From Verrucomicrobiales bacterium (GTDB lineage: Bacteria > Verrucomicrobiota > Verrucomicrobiia > Limisphaerales > Palsa-1400), in contig PLGF01000154.1 in assembly GCA_003138485.1 (NCBI GenBank), positions 16,783 through 71,592 of the forward strand: a stretch of 54,810 nucleotides of DNA, given 5' to 3'. Under the pieces are notes generated by a model, which did no database searches, was not told the DNA's origin, and saw nothing but the letters and a program-made list of their open reading frames with translations. The stretch's first letter is position 1; each line of letters opens with the position of its first letter. Positions 19,230 to 27,809 of the stretch are shown one piece after another. Made by a program: the position numbers and the translations under genes.

Positions 19230-19995
19230 ATGAAGACAAACAGACAAGAAATCCGCCAGCCGGCGGCCCTCTTTTTATCGTCCGTTTCGCGGCTTGCGCT
19301 GCTCGCGAGCTTTTTATCGGCGGGTCCGGTTTTGGGATAGAGCGAGTTGCTGTTCACCCGGACCATTGTCACAAGCGAGGGCGCGATTTAATTGCATTGG
19401 CAAAGCCAGCCGAACGCCATTTATCAAGTGCAATATGTGTCCGATCTCAGCGGTCTCGTTGACAACGGCGTCGGTTGGCAGACTTTGGTGAACAACTATC
19501 CCTCCCAAGGCACGAACACCCTCTGGCTGGACACGGGCGATTGCTTGCAAACCCCGCCGGTCAATCATCCAAAATTCGATGAGGCCCGATTTTATCAGGT
19601 GGTGTGTCTGGGAACCAATCCAGCCATGCCTTTTGGCCCTCCTCCCCAGCAGCAAATCCAAGGGGGCGTCACGAACCAACCCAGTGCCTTCATTCCGCAA
19701 GCCCCTGCTTGCGCGACGCGCTTTGGCGCCAGGATGCAGCAGGGCGGCTGGAAGGAAGGTTTCAATTATCCAGGCGCCCAAGTCACTTTAAACAACCTGA
19801 GAAGCGCCGCCCTTGGAGGCAATGAAATATTCGGCAATGTCACGGTCGGATTTTTCATCGGGCATGGTTTTTTCCGGCATGCAAATCTATTTTCGTGTCG
19901 CCGGCTGGTCGAGCGCGATGAACGACACCCTCGCGAATGCCAACGATCCCACGAGCGGAAACATCACTTATTTCGACACACTAGTCCATTTTTGA
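19230..19995 (+). pseudogene. decayed secreted protein gene (two stops and a frameshift)
   Basis: It opens with a strong ribosome binding site (aggaga, 7 bases before ATG 19230) and a signal peptide (ALLASFLSAGPVLG). The frame then meets TAG at 19338 and TAA at 19389. Each would be a Gln codon if T reverted to C, and reading continues in the same frame beyond both: LHWQSQPNAIYQVQYVSDLS, DEARFYQVVCLGTN. Near 19850-19875 a single-base shift moves the coding into another frame: SGMQIYFRVAGWSSAMNDT, ANDPTSGNITYFD. The result is a clear pseudogene of a verrucomicrobial surface or secreted protein of unknown role. Confidence 0.8.
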
Positions 19996-20204
19996 AAACG
20001 ACAATCCTAATTTTGATCCATTGTGTTTGGGCGTTCTGCCTTTTCCGTGCGGATGCCCAAACCAATGATTGCGAGGTGTTTTGGCGGGCAAACACCAATG
20101 ACTGGCCATCTTCTCTGTGGGTTTACAAGGCTGTTCCGCAGGTGTTTGCTCCGCCGGTGATCTCTAACCTAGTGGCAATGGCCGGGTTCACAATGGCCGA
20201 TAAG
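19992..20204 (+). pseudogene. truncated N-terminus of a second secreted protein
   Basis: From TTG 19992 the frame encodes a hydrophobic signal (TILILIHCVWAFCLFRADAQ), then NDWPSSLWVYKAVPQVFAPP and VISNLVAMAGFTMADKDG. I recall this N-terminal pattern (NDWP..LWVYK..PQ.F...VISN) from families of hypothetical proteins in Pedosphaera-like genomes. It stops being protein-like at about 20204, where a minus-strand signal peptide begins. The gene has therefore been cut by a rearrangement, leaving about 70 codons. Confidence 0.6.
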
Positions 20205-20312
20205 GATGGCCAGGCGCGGCGGCGCCGAGTTGGACTGTTCCTGAGCGACCGCGATGGACGCGACGAACAGCAGCAGGCCGGCCAGCCAGGACTGGACTGT
20301 CATCAAATTCAT
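20205..20312 (-). pseudogene. truncated signal-peptide fragment of a minus-strand gene
   Basis: Read on the minus strand from ATG 20312 this gives MNLMTVQSWLAGLLLFVASI followed by AVAQEQSNSAPPRLAIL. That is a well-formed signal peptide with a mature start of the APPRLAIL type seen in secreted or periplasmic proteins. Coding sense is lost at about 20205, exactly where the opposing truncated gene ends. About 36 codons remain. It was found by reading the reverse strand and is too short to be reported by length-based gene finding. Confidence 0.55.
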
Positions 20313-20489
20313 GTTGTCATTTATGTATCAGACGAATGACCGGACGGAAACCTTTGATTCCCGGCCATTCTTCCCCCGGCAACATTCCATTGATACATTA
20401 TGCCCCGCTTGGGAATCACCGCCGTCCCTTCGGCGGGATTGACTCGTGGAATGAAGTCCGCCACACTGCCGCCCGTCAAAAGGGTGGAA

Positions 20490-22016
20490 ATGAAATATAA
20501 AGGCTTGGCCTGCTTTGCAGGCTGCATGATCGGATTAGGGTGCCAATTGGCCGCCCAAACAACCAACAGGGTCCAGTCCATTACCGTGGAAGAGGCCGTG
20601 CGGATGGCGTTGGAACACAATCTGAGCGTTCAAATCCAGCGTTTCAATCCGTTGTTGGACCGCTTCGCCCTTGAGGCCAATTACGGCGCTTATGACGCCT
20701 CCTTCCACTCCACCGCCGGCGACTCCTACGCGGCACAGCCGGGCCAGGTGTTCAATGGCGTCCAATCCCCCAATGAGGATATCAACACCCATAATGTCAC
20801 GGTGGGCCTTGGCGGCGTCAACGGCAGCAATGCTCTGACTCCCTGGGGTTTGCAATACAACCTGGGGATGTCGCTTGCCCGCGGCGCCTACACCACCTTC
20901 AACAGCAATGGCGTCCCGATGGCGGCCTTCAACCAGGACACCAGCTTCGCCGGGCTGACGCTGGAGCAGCCGCTGCTGAAGAATTTTTGGACGGATACGA
21001 CGCGGGCCACGATCCTGATCGCCCGGAAGACGATGCAGTACGACGAATTGGCCTTCCGCCAGTTGGTCAACACCAATATCAGCGCCGCCGAGCAGGCTTA
21101 TGACGAGTTGAATTACGCCTTTGAGAATGTCAAGGTGCAGGAGCAAGCCGTCGCGCTTGCCGATCAACTGGTGTCCGACAACAAGCGCAAGGTGCAGGCC
21201 GGCGTCCTGACCGTGCTGGACGTCGCCCAGTCCCTCTCCCAGCTCGCCTCGGCCAGGGCCGCCCTGCTGGCCGCCCGCCAATTGGTCATGAACGACGAGA
21301 ACAATCTCAAGGCGCTCATCACCGATCAGTACCGCCAGATTCACGACGTCCAGCTCCAGCCGGCCGACAAACTGGTTGCCGTGCCGCAGGCGTTTGATTT
21401 GCAGGAGAGCTGGCAGACGGGCCTGTCCAAACGCCCCGATGTTCTGGCGGCGCGGATCAACGTGGAAAGAGCCGATGTCAACCGGCGCTTGCAGAAGAAC
21501 CAGCTTTTCCCGCAACTGGATGCGACGGGCAGTTATGGGCGCAGTGGGCTGGGTCCGACCCTCGGAGCGGCCTACGATCAAATCCCGCGCAACGAGTTTC
21601 CCTCATATTCGTACGGGCTGCTGCTGAGTTTTCCGTTGAGCAACATAGGCGCGCGCAGCAACTACAAGGCCGCCAAAGCCGCCAATCAACAGGCCCAACT
21701 CCAATACAAACTGGCCGAGCAGACCATGCTCATTCAAATCCAGAATTCCATCGAAAGCGCCCGGAGCGATTTCGCGCAGGTCGATGCCACCCGCGAAGCG
21801 CGCGTCTATGCCGAGCAAGCCCTGGCCGCCGAGGAAAAGAAACTCGAAGTCGGCACCAGCACCCCCTTCGTGGTCCTTCAGTTGCAGAGCAACTTGACCG
21901 CCGCCCGCTCCGCGGAAATCCGCGCCGTGGCAAATTACAACGAAGACCTCGCCCAATTGGCGCAGTTCGACGGCACCATAATGGAGAAGCACCATTTGAC
22001 CGTCAAAGTTTACTGA
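20490..22016 (+). CDS. TolC family outer membrane efflux protein
   Basis: A 508-residue outer membrane factor expected to form a trimeric channel-tunnel for efflux or type I secretion. A signal peptide spans about residues 1-22. Two OEP repeats follow, with the usual start TVEEAVRMALEHNLSVQIQR and long coiled-coil helices (QAYDELNYAFENVKVQEQAV; EQTMLIQIQNSIESARSDFA). The RPDVLAARINVERAD block is typical. ATG 20490 has a strong ribosome binding site (aagggtggaa), better than the earlier in-frame ATG at 20400. No membrane fusion protein or transporter gene is adjacent, so its partner must lie elsewhere; the neighbour is a glycosyltransferase fusion. Confidence 0.92.
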   Translation: MKYKGLACFAGCMIGLGCQLAAQTTNRVQSITVEEAVRMALEHNLSVQIQRFNPLLDRFALEANYGAYDASFHSTAGDSYAAQPGQVFNGVQSPNEDINTHNVTVGLGGVNGSNALTPWGLQYNLGMSLARGAYTTFNSNGVPMAAFNQDTSFAGLTLEQPLLKNFWTDTTRATILIARKTMQYDELAFRQLVNTNISAAEQAYDELNYAFENVKVQEQAVALADQLVSDNKRKVQAGVLTVLDVAQSLSQLASARAALLAARQLVMNDENNLKALITDQYRQIHDVQLQPADKLVAVPQAFDLQESWQTGLSKRPDVLAARINVERADVNRRLQKNQLFPQLDATGSYGRSGLGPTLGAAYDQIPRNEFPSYSYGLLLSFPLSNIGARSNYKAAKAANQQAQLQYKLAEQTMLIQIQNSIESARSDFAQVDATREARVYAEQALAAEEKKLEVGTSTPFVVLQLQSNLTAARSAEIRAVANYNEDLAQLAQFDGTIMEKHHLTVKVY

Positions 22017-22047
22017 GCTTGCCCGCCCTCTTCCGCGCCACCCGCCC

Positions 22048-24606
22048 ATGAAAACGCCGCTCACCTCCACCTTCCAGGCGCGCCCGACCGTGGGCGGGAA
22101 GTTCTTTCGCCTGGGCCGGGCGAAGTACTACCCCAAAGGGGTGGCTTACGGGCCTTTCCACCCCAACGCCGCGGGCGAGCCTTTTCCCGAACCGGCCGCG
22201 GCCGCGCGCGATTTCGAGTTGATCGAGCGGCTGGAAGCCAATGTGTTGCGGGTTTATCATGTGCCTCCGCGCTGGCTGCTGGACCTGGCCGACGCCCACG
22301 GCCTCAAGCTCCTCATCGACATACCCTGGAGCAAACACGTCTGCTTCCTCGATTCGGCGGCCGTTCACGACCAGGCCTGCGCCGCCGTCCGCGCCGCGGT
22401 GCAAAGCTGCGCCCGCCATCCGGCCGTGTTCGCCTACAGCGTTGTCAACGAATTGCCGCCCGACATCGTGCGCTGGAGCGGCACGGCCGCGGTGGAGAAC
22501 TTCCTGGACGAGCTGGCACAGGAGGCCAAAGGGGTCGATCCGGAATGTCTCTGCACCTTCGGCAATTACCCGCCGACCGAGTTCCTTAATCCGCGGAACA
22601 TGGATTTCGTCTGCTTCAACGTCTATCTGCACCAGCGGCGGCCCTTCGAGAATTACCTGGCCCGCCTGCAAATGCTGGCCGACGCCAAGCCGCTGCTGCT
22701 GGGAGAAATGGGCGTGGACACCCTCCGCGAAGGCGAGGATCGGAAATGCGAAATGCTCGAATGGCAGATCGAAGCCGCCTTCCGCGGCGGCCTGGCCGGC
22801 GCCATTGTCTTCAGCTTCACCGACGAGTGGCACAAGGACGACCGGGACGTGCCGGACTGGTGTTTTGGTTTGACAACCCGCGAGCGCCTGCCCAAGCCTT
22901 CCTTCGAGGCGGTCCGGCGCAAATTCGACCAGGCCCCCTACTTCCCCCTTCATCACTACCCGATGATCAGCGTCGTGGTCGCCTGCTACAATGGCAGCCG
23001 CACCTTGCAGCCCTGCCTGGATTCCCTCCGGCGCCTCAATTACCCCAATTTCGAAGTCATCGTCGTGGACGACGGCTCGACCGACATCACGCCGCAGGTC
23101 GCTTCGCTTTACAAGAATTTCCGCGTCATCCGGCAGACGCACCAGGGGTTGTCCGTGGCCCGCAACGCGGGCATCTTCGCGGCCCAGGGGGAGGTGATCG
23201 CCTTTACCGACGCGGATTGCCGGGCGGACGAGGACTGGCTCTACTATCTGGCGGCGGATTTGCTCAACGGCTCGTTTGTCGGGATGGGCGGGCACAATTT
23301 CCTGCCGCCGGACGATTCGGCGGTTGCGGCGGCGGTGATGGTCTCGCCCGGAGGCCCCGCCCATGTCATGCTCAACGACCGCCAGGCCGAACACATCCCC
23401 GGCTGCAACATGGCCTTTTACAAATGGGCGCTGGCCGAAATCGGCGGATTCGATCCCATCTTCCACCGCGCGGGCGACGACGTGGATGTCTGCTGGCGCC
23501 TGCAACAGCGCGGCTATCGCATTGGATTCAGCCCGCCGGGGTTTGTCTGGCACTACCGGCGGCCAACGGTGCCCGCCTATCTCCAGCAACAGAGCGGCTA
23601 CGGCGAAGCGGAAGCGATGCTCGTGCGGCGGCATCCGGAGTACTTCAATTCCTTTGGCGGCAGCGTGTGGCAGGGGCGCATCTACACCAGCTCGAAGTTT
23701 GGCCTCACCATCCGGCGTCCCATGATTTATCGCGGCCATTTCGGCACCGGCTTCTTCCAGAGCCTCTATCGCGCCGAGCCGGCCACGGTGCTGATGTTCT
23801 GCACCAGCCTCGAATACCATGCCCTGGTGAACCTGCCCCTGCTTGTGCTTTCCGTGCCCTTTCATTCATTGGCCCCGGTCGCGCTCACCAGCGTGCTCTT
23901 GTCCCTGGGCGTCTGCGTCGCGGCGGCCGCCCAGGCGGATTTGCCCCCCGCCAAGCGCCGCTTCTGGTCGCGGCCCCTGGTCGCCCTCCTCTTTTTCCTG
24001 CAACCCATCGTCCGCGGCTGGGCCCGCTACCAGGGCCGCCTGAGCTTCGGGCCGACGCCTCCCAAAGCGCTGGAAACCTTCGAGTCGCTGGCGTTGCAAG
24101 ACCGCCCGGAGGCGCTGGACCAGGCGCAGTATTGGTCAAATACACAAATGGACCGCCTCGATTTTGTCCGGCGCGTCATCCAGCGCATGGCCCAGGAGGG
24201 CTGGGAGATCAAGGAGGACGCCGGCTGGAGCGATTTTGACGTCGAGGTCTTCGGCAGCCGGTGGTCCCATTTGCAACTGGCCACCGTCGCCGAGCCGCAC
24301 GCGGGCGGCAAACAATTGGTCCGCTGCCGCCTTCGCGCCACATGGTCGCTCGCCGCCAAGGTCGCCCTCTTCTCAATCCTGGGTTTTGAACTGGTCGTCA
24401 TTGGCTTTGTCTGGCACGCTCTCTGGCAAATATGGTTCTTGCTCCTGACCGTTCCCGCCTTCGCCTGGTACGTCAACCGCGACCGGCGCGCTTTGCAGGC
24501 GCTGATCTCCGTCCTACTGGACGACATTGCCCGCAACAACGGCATGATCAAACTCGACCGCGCCACGCAGAAACCCGCCGCGCCGCAAACGCCGCCTCCT
24601 AAATGA
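22048..24606 (+). CDS. glycoside hydrolase-like TIM barrel fused to GT2 glycosyltransferase, membrane protein
   Basis: An 852-residue fusion. Residues 1-300 form a GH2/GH5-like TIM barrel: [14 protein letters not shown] has an Asn-Glu acid/base candidate, and [10 protein letters not shown] has a candidate nucleophile Glu. From about 308 a family-2 glycosyltransferase begins with [11 protein letters not shown]. It shows [23 protein letters not shown] (DxD), [14 protein letters not shown] and [15 protein letters not shown] (the ED/Q.RW-like region). Hydrophobic helices occur at about 585-625, 637-650 and 770-808. There is no signal peptide, so the barrel is probably cytoplasmic, unusual for a hydrolase. 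The donor and product are unknown. It overlaps thyA by 4 bases. Confidence 0.85.
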   Translation: MKTPLTSTFQARPTVGGKFFRLGRAKYYPKGVAYGPFHPNAAGEPFPEPAAAARDFELIERLEANVLRVYHVPPRWLLDLADAHGLKLLIDIPWSKHVCFLDSAAVHDQACAAVRAAVQSCARHPAVFAYSVVNELPPDIVRWSGTAAVENFLDELAQEAKGVDPECLCTFGNYPPTEFLNPRNMDFVCFNVYLHQRRPFENYLARLQMLADAKPLLLGEMGVDTLREGEDRKCEMLEWQIEAAFRGGLAGAIVFSFTDEWHKDDRDVPDWCFGLTTRERLPKPSFEAVRRKFDQAPYFPLHHYPMISVVVACYNGSRTLQPCLDSLRRLNYPNFEVIVVDDGSTDITPQVASLYKNFRVIRQTHQGLSVARNAGIFAAQGEVIAFTDADCRADEDWLYYLAADLLNGSFVGMGGHNFLPPDDSAVAAAVMVSPGGPAHVMLNDRQAEHIPGCNMAFYKWALAEIGGFDPIFHRAGDDVDVCWRLQQRGYRIGFSPPGFVWHYRRPTVPAYLQQQSGYGEAEAMLVRRHPEYFNSFGGSVWQGRIYTSSKFGLTIRRPMIYRGHFGTGFFQSLYRAEPATVLMFCTSLEYHALVNLPLLVLSVPFHSLAPVALTSVLLSLGVCVAAAAQADLPPAKRRFWSRPLVALLFFLQPIVRGWARYQGRLSFGPTPPKALETFESLALQDRPEALDQAQYWSNTQMDRLDFVRRVIQRMAQEGWEIKEDAGWSDFDVEVFGSRWSHLQLATVAEPHAGGKQLVRCRLRATWSLAAKVALFSILGFELVVIGFVWHALWQIWFLLLTVPAFAWYVNRDRRALQALISVLLDDIARNNGMIKLDRATQKPAAPQTPPPK

Positions 24607-25436
24607 AGCCCTACCTCGATCTTCTCCAAAACATCCTCGATCACGGCGTCATCCGCGGAGACCGCACGGGAACCGGCACCCGCAGCCTCTTTGGGGCGCA
24701 ATTGCGGTTTGACCTTTCCAAAGGCTTCCCGCTCGTCACAACGCGCAAAGTCTTCTTCAAAGGCGTCATCCGCGAACTCCTCTGGTTCCTGGCCGGCGAC
24801 ACCAACATCAAATATCTCACCGACAATAACGTTCACATCTGGGACGCGTGGGCGGATGAGAACGGAGACTTGGGCTCCGTCTATGGCGCGCAATGGCGCG
24901 CGTGGGAAGCCCCGGGCGGCAGGAAAATCGACCAAATAACCCAGCTCATCCATCAAATCCGCTCCAAACCCGAATCGCGGCGGCACATCGTCAGCGCCTG
25001 GAATCCAGCCGTCCTTCCCGACGAAGCGGTCAGCCCGCCGGACAACGTCCGCGCGGGGCGCGCCGCCCTGGCCTCCTGCCACGCCCTCTTTCAATTCTAC
25101 GTCGCCCAGGGGCGGCTCTCCTGCCAGCTTTACCAACGTTCCGTTGACTGTCCGGTCGGCATGGTCTTCAACGTCCCGCAGTACTCATTATTGACACATC
25201 TGGTCGCCCAGCAGTGCGATCTGGAGCCGGGGGACTTCGTCTGGACGGGCGGGGATTGCCACATTTACCTGAACCAGATCGAAGGCGTCCGGGAGCAACT
25301 CCGGCGCGAACCCCGTCCGCTGCCCAAGCTCATCATCAAGCGCAAACCCGCCTCCATCTTCGACTACCAGTTCGAGGATTTCGAAATCGCCGGCTACGCC
25401 CCCCATCCGCCGATCAAGTATCCAGTGGCCGTGTGA
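24603..25436 (+). CDS. thyA: thymidylate synthase
   Basis: Converts dUMP to dTMP using methylenetetrahydrofolate. Family blocks are [70 protein letters not shown] (catalytic Cys at about 159), [16 protein letters not shown] and [14 protein letters not shown]. At 277 residues it is about 13 longer than E. coli ThyA because of an insertion just before the catalytic Cys ([17 protein letters not shown]). Its ATG overlaps the stop of the preceding gene (ATGA). The last 174 bp, including the stop, are repeated at 26719-26892. The usual GYDPHP near the C-terminus reads GYAPHP here, but the orphan copy keeps GYDPHP. Confidence 0.98.
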   Translation: MKPYLDLLQNILDHGVIRGDRTGTGTRSLFGAQLRFDLSKGFPLVTTRKVFFKGVIRELLWFLAGDTNIKYLTDNNVHIWDAWADENGDLGSVYGAQWRAWEAPGGRKIDQITQLIHQIRSKPESRRHIVSAWNPAVLPDEAVSPPDNVRAGRAALASCHALFQFYVAQGRLSCQLYQRSVDCPVGMVFNVPQYSLLTHLVAQQCDLEPGDFVWTGGDCHIYLNQIEGVREQLRREPRPLPKLIIKRKPASIFDYQFEDFEIAGYAPHPPIKYPVAV

Positions 25437-25443
25437 TTTTCCC
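25270..25443 (+). repeat. thyA 3'-end duplication, copy attached to thyA
   Basis: These 174 bases, from tgaaccag to the tgattttccc after the stop, align without gaps to 26719-26892 and differ at 14 positions (about 92% identity). Outside these limits the two sites share no sequence. The duplicate brackets a 1.28-kb insert with a toxin-antitoxin-like pair, the arrangement left when an element integrates in the 3' end of a gene and restores its reading frame. Confidence 0.9.
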
Positions 25444-25475
25444 GCCGAAGCCGCGAAAACTACTGCGATTTTGAG

Positions 25476-25817
25476 TTACTTCGTCTCCGCGGGCACAAGA
25501 TAAGAGCTTTTTAGTTTCTCTCTCTGCCAGCCACGACAGATCGCCCACATCCAAATCATCCATAACGCCACGACGGTGACCGGATGACTCAAGCCATGCG
25601 TCACAGCGCTACCTGCGGCGGACAAACGCAAACGCAAAAACGGCAACGGAAGCATCACGGCTAAAAGAATGCCAATCACGAGAAACATCAGCCGCCGCTC
25701 GTTGCGCGGAATCGGTCGTGTCAGATCTTCACGCCCCATGACCAATAGCCATGAGACTAAAAACAACATCTCAGAGTGAATCATATGTGCGAGCAGCCCA
25801 ACACGCAAGAGTGGCAA
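25476..25817 (-). CDS. small hypothetical membrane protein within the thyA island
   Basis: An open frame of 113 codons with hydrophobic segments at roughly residues 15-27, 45-62 and 78-95 (the second reads LMFLVIGILLAVMLPLPF). I do not recognise it. In the same frame a TAG sits about 11 codons upstream, preceded by ATG 25858 (MKLRPSFASF before the stop). The true gene may therefore start at 25858 and be broken by that stop, or it may start internally at 25817 or 25784. The minus-strand direction matches the TA-like pair upstream of it. Confidence 0.45.
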   Translation of the reverse strand: MPLLRVGLLAHMIHSEMLFLVSWLLVMGREDLTRPIPRNERRLMFLVIGILLAVMLPLPFLRLRLSAAGSAVTHGLSHPVTVVALWMIWMWAICRGWQREKLKSSYLVPAETK

Positions 25818-25933
25818 ACGCCGCTGCTAAAACGAAGCGAATGACGGTCGAAGTTTCATAACCTTGTTCTAATATATAACCGCCGGTTCGGATATTGAAA
25901 CACCATAAAAGTGAAAAAATAAGTCCTCTTGAA

Positions 25934-26419
25934 TCATGAACGGCCCGTTGATACGGGAAAACTGTCGTCGGAAAGTTCGGCCACCTCACTGATATTCAGC
26001 CTGAGCGCCTCCGCCACTTCCGCCAGACGCCGCAAGTTGGCGGTCGCGTATTCTTCCGATTCATATCGTTGGATCTGCTGCTCTTTAAGACCAAGCGTTT
26101 CCGCCAAATCCCGCTGGGACAGCCCTCGTGCGATTCTGGCCTTGATCAGAATCCCGGGCAACTCGGAAAGGCTCTGAGCCTTCAATACGGTCACCACTCC
26201 AGATTGCAGGACCTCGTACTCGGTGACTTGTTCCGTGAGTTCGTCGATCTGGCTTTGCAGGGCGGCCAATTCGGCTTGCGCCAGGACTGGCGACCCAATC
26301 CGCCCCGCTGCTTCATCGATATTGAAGGCGGCGGCAGAACTTCGCAGCTTCTCCAATTGGGCTTTTGAAATTCGAAATTGTCTTTCATTTGTAATCATGA
26401 TGGTCCGTTCTGGCATCAT
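25934..26419 (-). CDS. XRE-family antitoxin-like regulator
   Basis: A 161-residue protein. The N-terminal half is a coiled-coil-like helix (ITNERQFRISKAQLEKL, then QSQIDELTEQVTEYEVL). The C-terminal half is a Cro/CI helix-turn-helix: LIKARIARGLSQRDLAETLG, LKEQQIQRYESEEY. An ITNERQ(Y/F)RI(T/S)KAQ start followed by a C-terminal HTH is what I remember in the regulator that follows DUF6932 genes. Its ATG 26419 overlaps the upstream stop (ATGA), so the two are translationally coupled. It probably binds the palindrome at 26667-26684 and represses its own operon. Confidence 0.8.
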   Translation of the reverse strand: MMPERTIMITNERQFRISKAQLEKLRSSAAAFNIDEAAGRIGSPVLAQAELAALQSQIDELTEQVTEYEVLQSGVVTVLKAQSLSELPGILIKARIARGLSQRDLAETLGLKEQQIQRYESEEYATANLRRLAEVAEALRLNISEVAELSDDSFPVSTGRS

Positions 26420-26664
26420 CGAAGCTCCACTTTGATAATGCCCTTGGCAAGGCCAATGTCTTTGTCCGTTTGGAAAAAATCCAGGAACATGGCCGCGCAT
26501 CCTGCCCTGCGCAGCGCAGACAACGACCTCCGAAATCCCTCGAATAACGTCCGACGTTTTTCATTTGTTGCGAAACGATCTTCAACCTCCTCCAAGGTCG
26601 CATTGTGTATGCCTGGAGGGAGAACATTCCAAACGCCACCAATGTCAACCGACTTTGGAATCAC
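26416..26664 (-). CDS. DUF6932-like protein with an internal deletion
   Basis: From GTG 26664 the protein starts [20 protein letters not shown] and continues [18 protein letters not shown], which matches my memory of DUF6932 N-termini (IPKF...G.LPPGIH.AT..E..ERF). It then passes from CAAMFLD straight into [19 protein letters not shown], the family's C-terminal ending. The usual middle part of about 50-70 residues, with the GSFVT...P.D.D nucleotidyltransferase-like core, is missing, apparently through recombination at the two FLD motifs. A longer start at 26706 would overlap the operator. It forms an ATGA-coupled pair with the XRE gene; whether the remnant is active is doubtful. Confidence 0.6.
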   Translation of the reverse strand: MIPKSVDIGGVWNVLPPGIHNATLEEVEDRFATNEKRRTLFEGFRRSLSALRRAGCAAMFLDFFQTDKDIGLAKGIIKVELR

Positions 26665-26666
26665 GC

Positions 26667-26684
26667 CACAACAATAATGTTGTG
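26667..26684 (-). promoter_or_regulatory. palindromic operator candidate for the DUF6932/XRE operon
   Basis: cacaaca-ataa-tgttgtg is a perfect inverted repeat with 7-base arms and a 4-base spacer. It ends 2 bases before the GTG start of the first gene of the pair. Size and position are those of an XRE-type autoregulatory operator. Binding by the XRE protein is inference. Confidence 0.5.
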
Positions 26685-26718
26685 TTGATGGCGTGTCAAG
26701 GGACATTCTTGAGAATGT

Positions 26719-26892
26719 TGAACCAGATTGAAGGCGTCCGGGAGCAGCTCCAGCGCGAACCCCGTCCGCTGCCCAATCTCGTCATCAAGCGCAAACCCGC
26801 CTCCATCTTCGCTTACCAGTTCGAGGATTTTGAAATAACCGGCTACGACCCCCATCCGCCAATCAAGTATCCAGTGGCGGCGTGATTTTCCC
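26719..26892 (+). repeat. thyA: orphan thyA 3' end (pseudogene-like duplicate)
   Basis: Encodes the last 56 residues of thymidylate synthase ([18 protein letters not shown] to KYPVAA, stop) without any upstream thyA sequence. It differs from the intact thyA end at 14 of 174 bases, seven of which change residues. The mix of silent and replacement changes argues against a recent copy or an assembly artefact. Either it is the original thyA end displaced by an element that supplied a replacement end, or it is an old duplication. Confidence 0.88.
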
Positions 26893-27084
26893 AGCAGGAA
26901 CGAACAGTGCTGAATTATCAGGCACACCGACGTGTTTCGCCGTGCGTATTGAGGCGAACGGTTGTTGTGGGCTGGGTCGCGCGCCGCCAGACGAGGTCCG
27001 TTAGGAAACTTTCATGAATTGGCCCTCCCAGCCGCGGGAATGGCAGGCTTGTCATTCTTACGCGGCCTGGTTATGGTCGAATGC

Positions 27085-27798
27085 ATGAACAAGGTGTTGT
27101 CCCGTGTCACTTTTGACCCCGAGATTTGCCATGACAAGCCGGCCATCCGGCAGTTGCGGTATCCGGCCATGTTGTTCTTCCTTGCGTCCATAATGATCGC
27201 GCAGGACGCAAGCGGGAATACAAATGAAGTGACCGCCCCCGCGATAGGAAGCAGCGATCCAACGAGCCGTTTGCTCCTGATTCCGAGTGTGACTCGAGGG
27301 TATGCGCCACTGACGGTTACTTTTACCGTCAATGCATCCGCCCTGCCCGGCACTGTCCGGTCTGTCGCTTGGGATTGGGGTGGTAATGGAACAACCGACC
27401 TCACTTCACGAAATGTCTCCAAGCAAACCCATGCCTATGACGCCGGAACGTATCGTCCTGTCGTTACGGTAACGACATCCAAAGGGACCTTTTCGAGTGG
27501 AGGTGGAAACAAAGCCGACATGTTAGAGTTTATGGCCGGGAAGATGGTAACTATTGTGGCAGACATGCCGCCGCAAATCACCTGGAGCCAGAATGTTGCC
27601 GGCCCAGTCGCGGTCAAAGCGAATGCGGATGGGAGCGTTTACGTGCTGAGAGACAATCCGCCCGCCTTCCTCCGGTACAGCAGCAACGGCGCGGTGCTTG
27701 CCAGCTTTGATTTGACAACCATCCAGGCTTCGCCTGTATCGGCCAACGGATTCGATGTCGATTCTAAAGGCAATGTTTACGTGGCCAGACCCCGCTAA
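27085..27798 (+). pseudogene. chimeric 5' piece: DUF433 antitoxin start fused to a PKD-domain secreted protein
   Basis: From ATG 27085 the frame reads SRVTFDPEICHDKPAIRQLRYP. This closely follows the N-terminus of DUF433 antitoxins (DPE.CHGKP.IRG.RYPV). It then changes abruptly into a signal-like stretch (MLFFLASIMIAQDASGN) and a secreted protein: a PKD-type domain (GYAPLTVTFTVNASALPG, VAWDWGGNGTTDLTSR, HAYDAGTYRPVVTV) and the beginning of beta-propeller repeats (VAGPVAVKANADGSVYVLRD). The frame stops at 27796-27798 while the propeller continues in another frame, so the gene is broken. Together with the next two pieces this is one decayed gene created by a DUF433/PKD fusion. Confidence 0.7.
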
Positions 27799-27809
27799 AC
27801 CAGATTCTT

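Noticed and set aside
22003-23865. 620-codon open frame on the minus strand
   Set aside because: It is antisense to the hydrolase-glycosyltransferase fusion, whose motifs are unmistakable on the plus strand.
22048-24606. hydrolase and glycosyltransferase considered as two genes
   Set aside because: The frame is continuous through the junction (about 22950-22975) with no stop, and no start with a ribosome binding site precedes the GT2 part.
25270-26892. thyA duplication considered as an assembly artefact
   Set aside because: The two copies differ at 14 of 174 positions with both silent and replacement changes, which a misassembly would not create.
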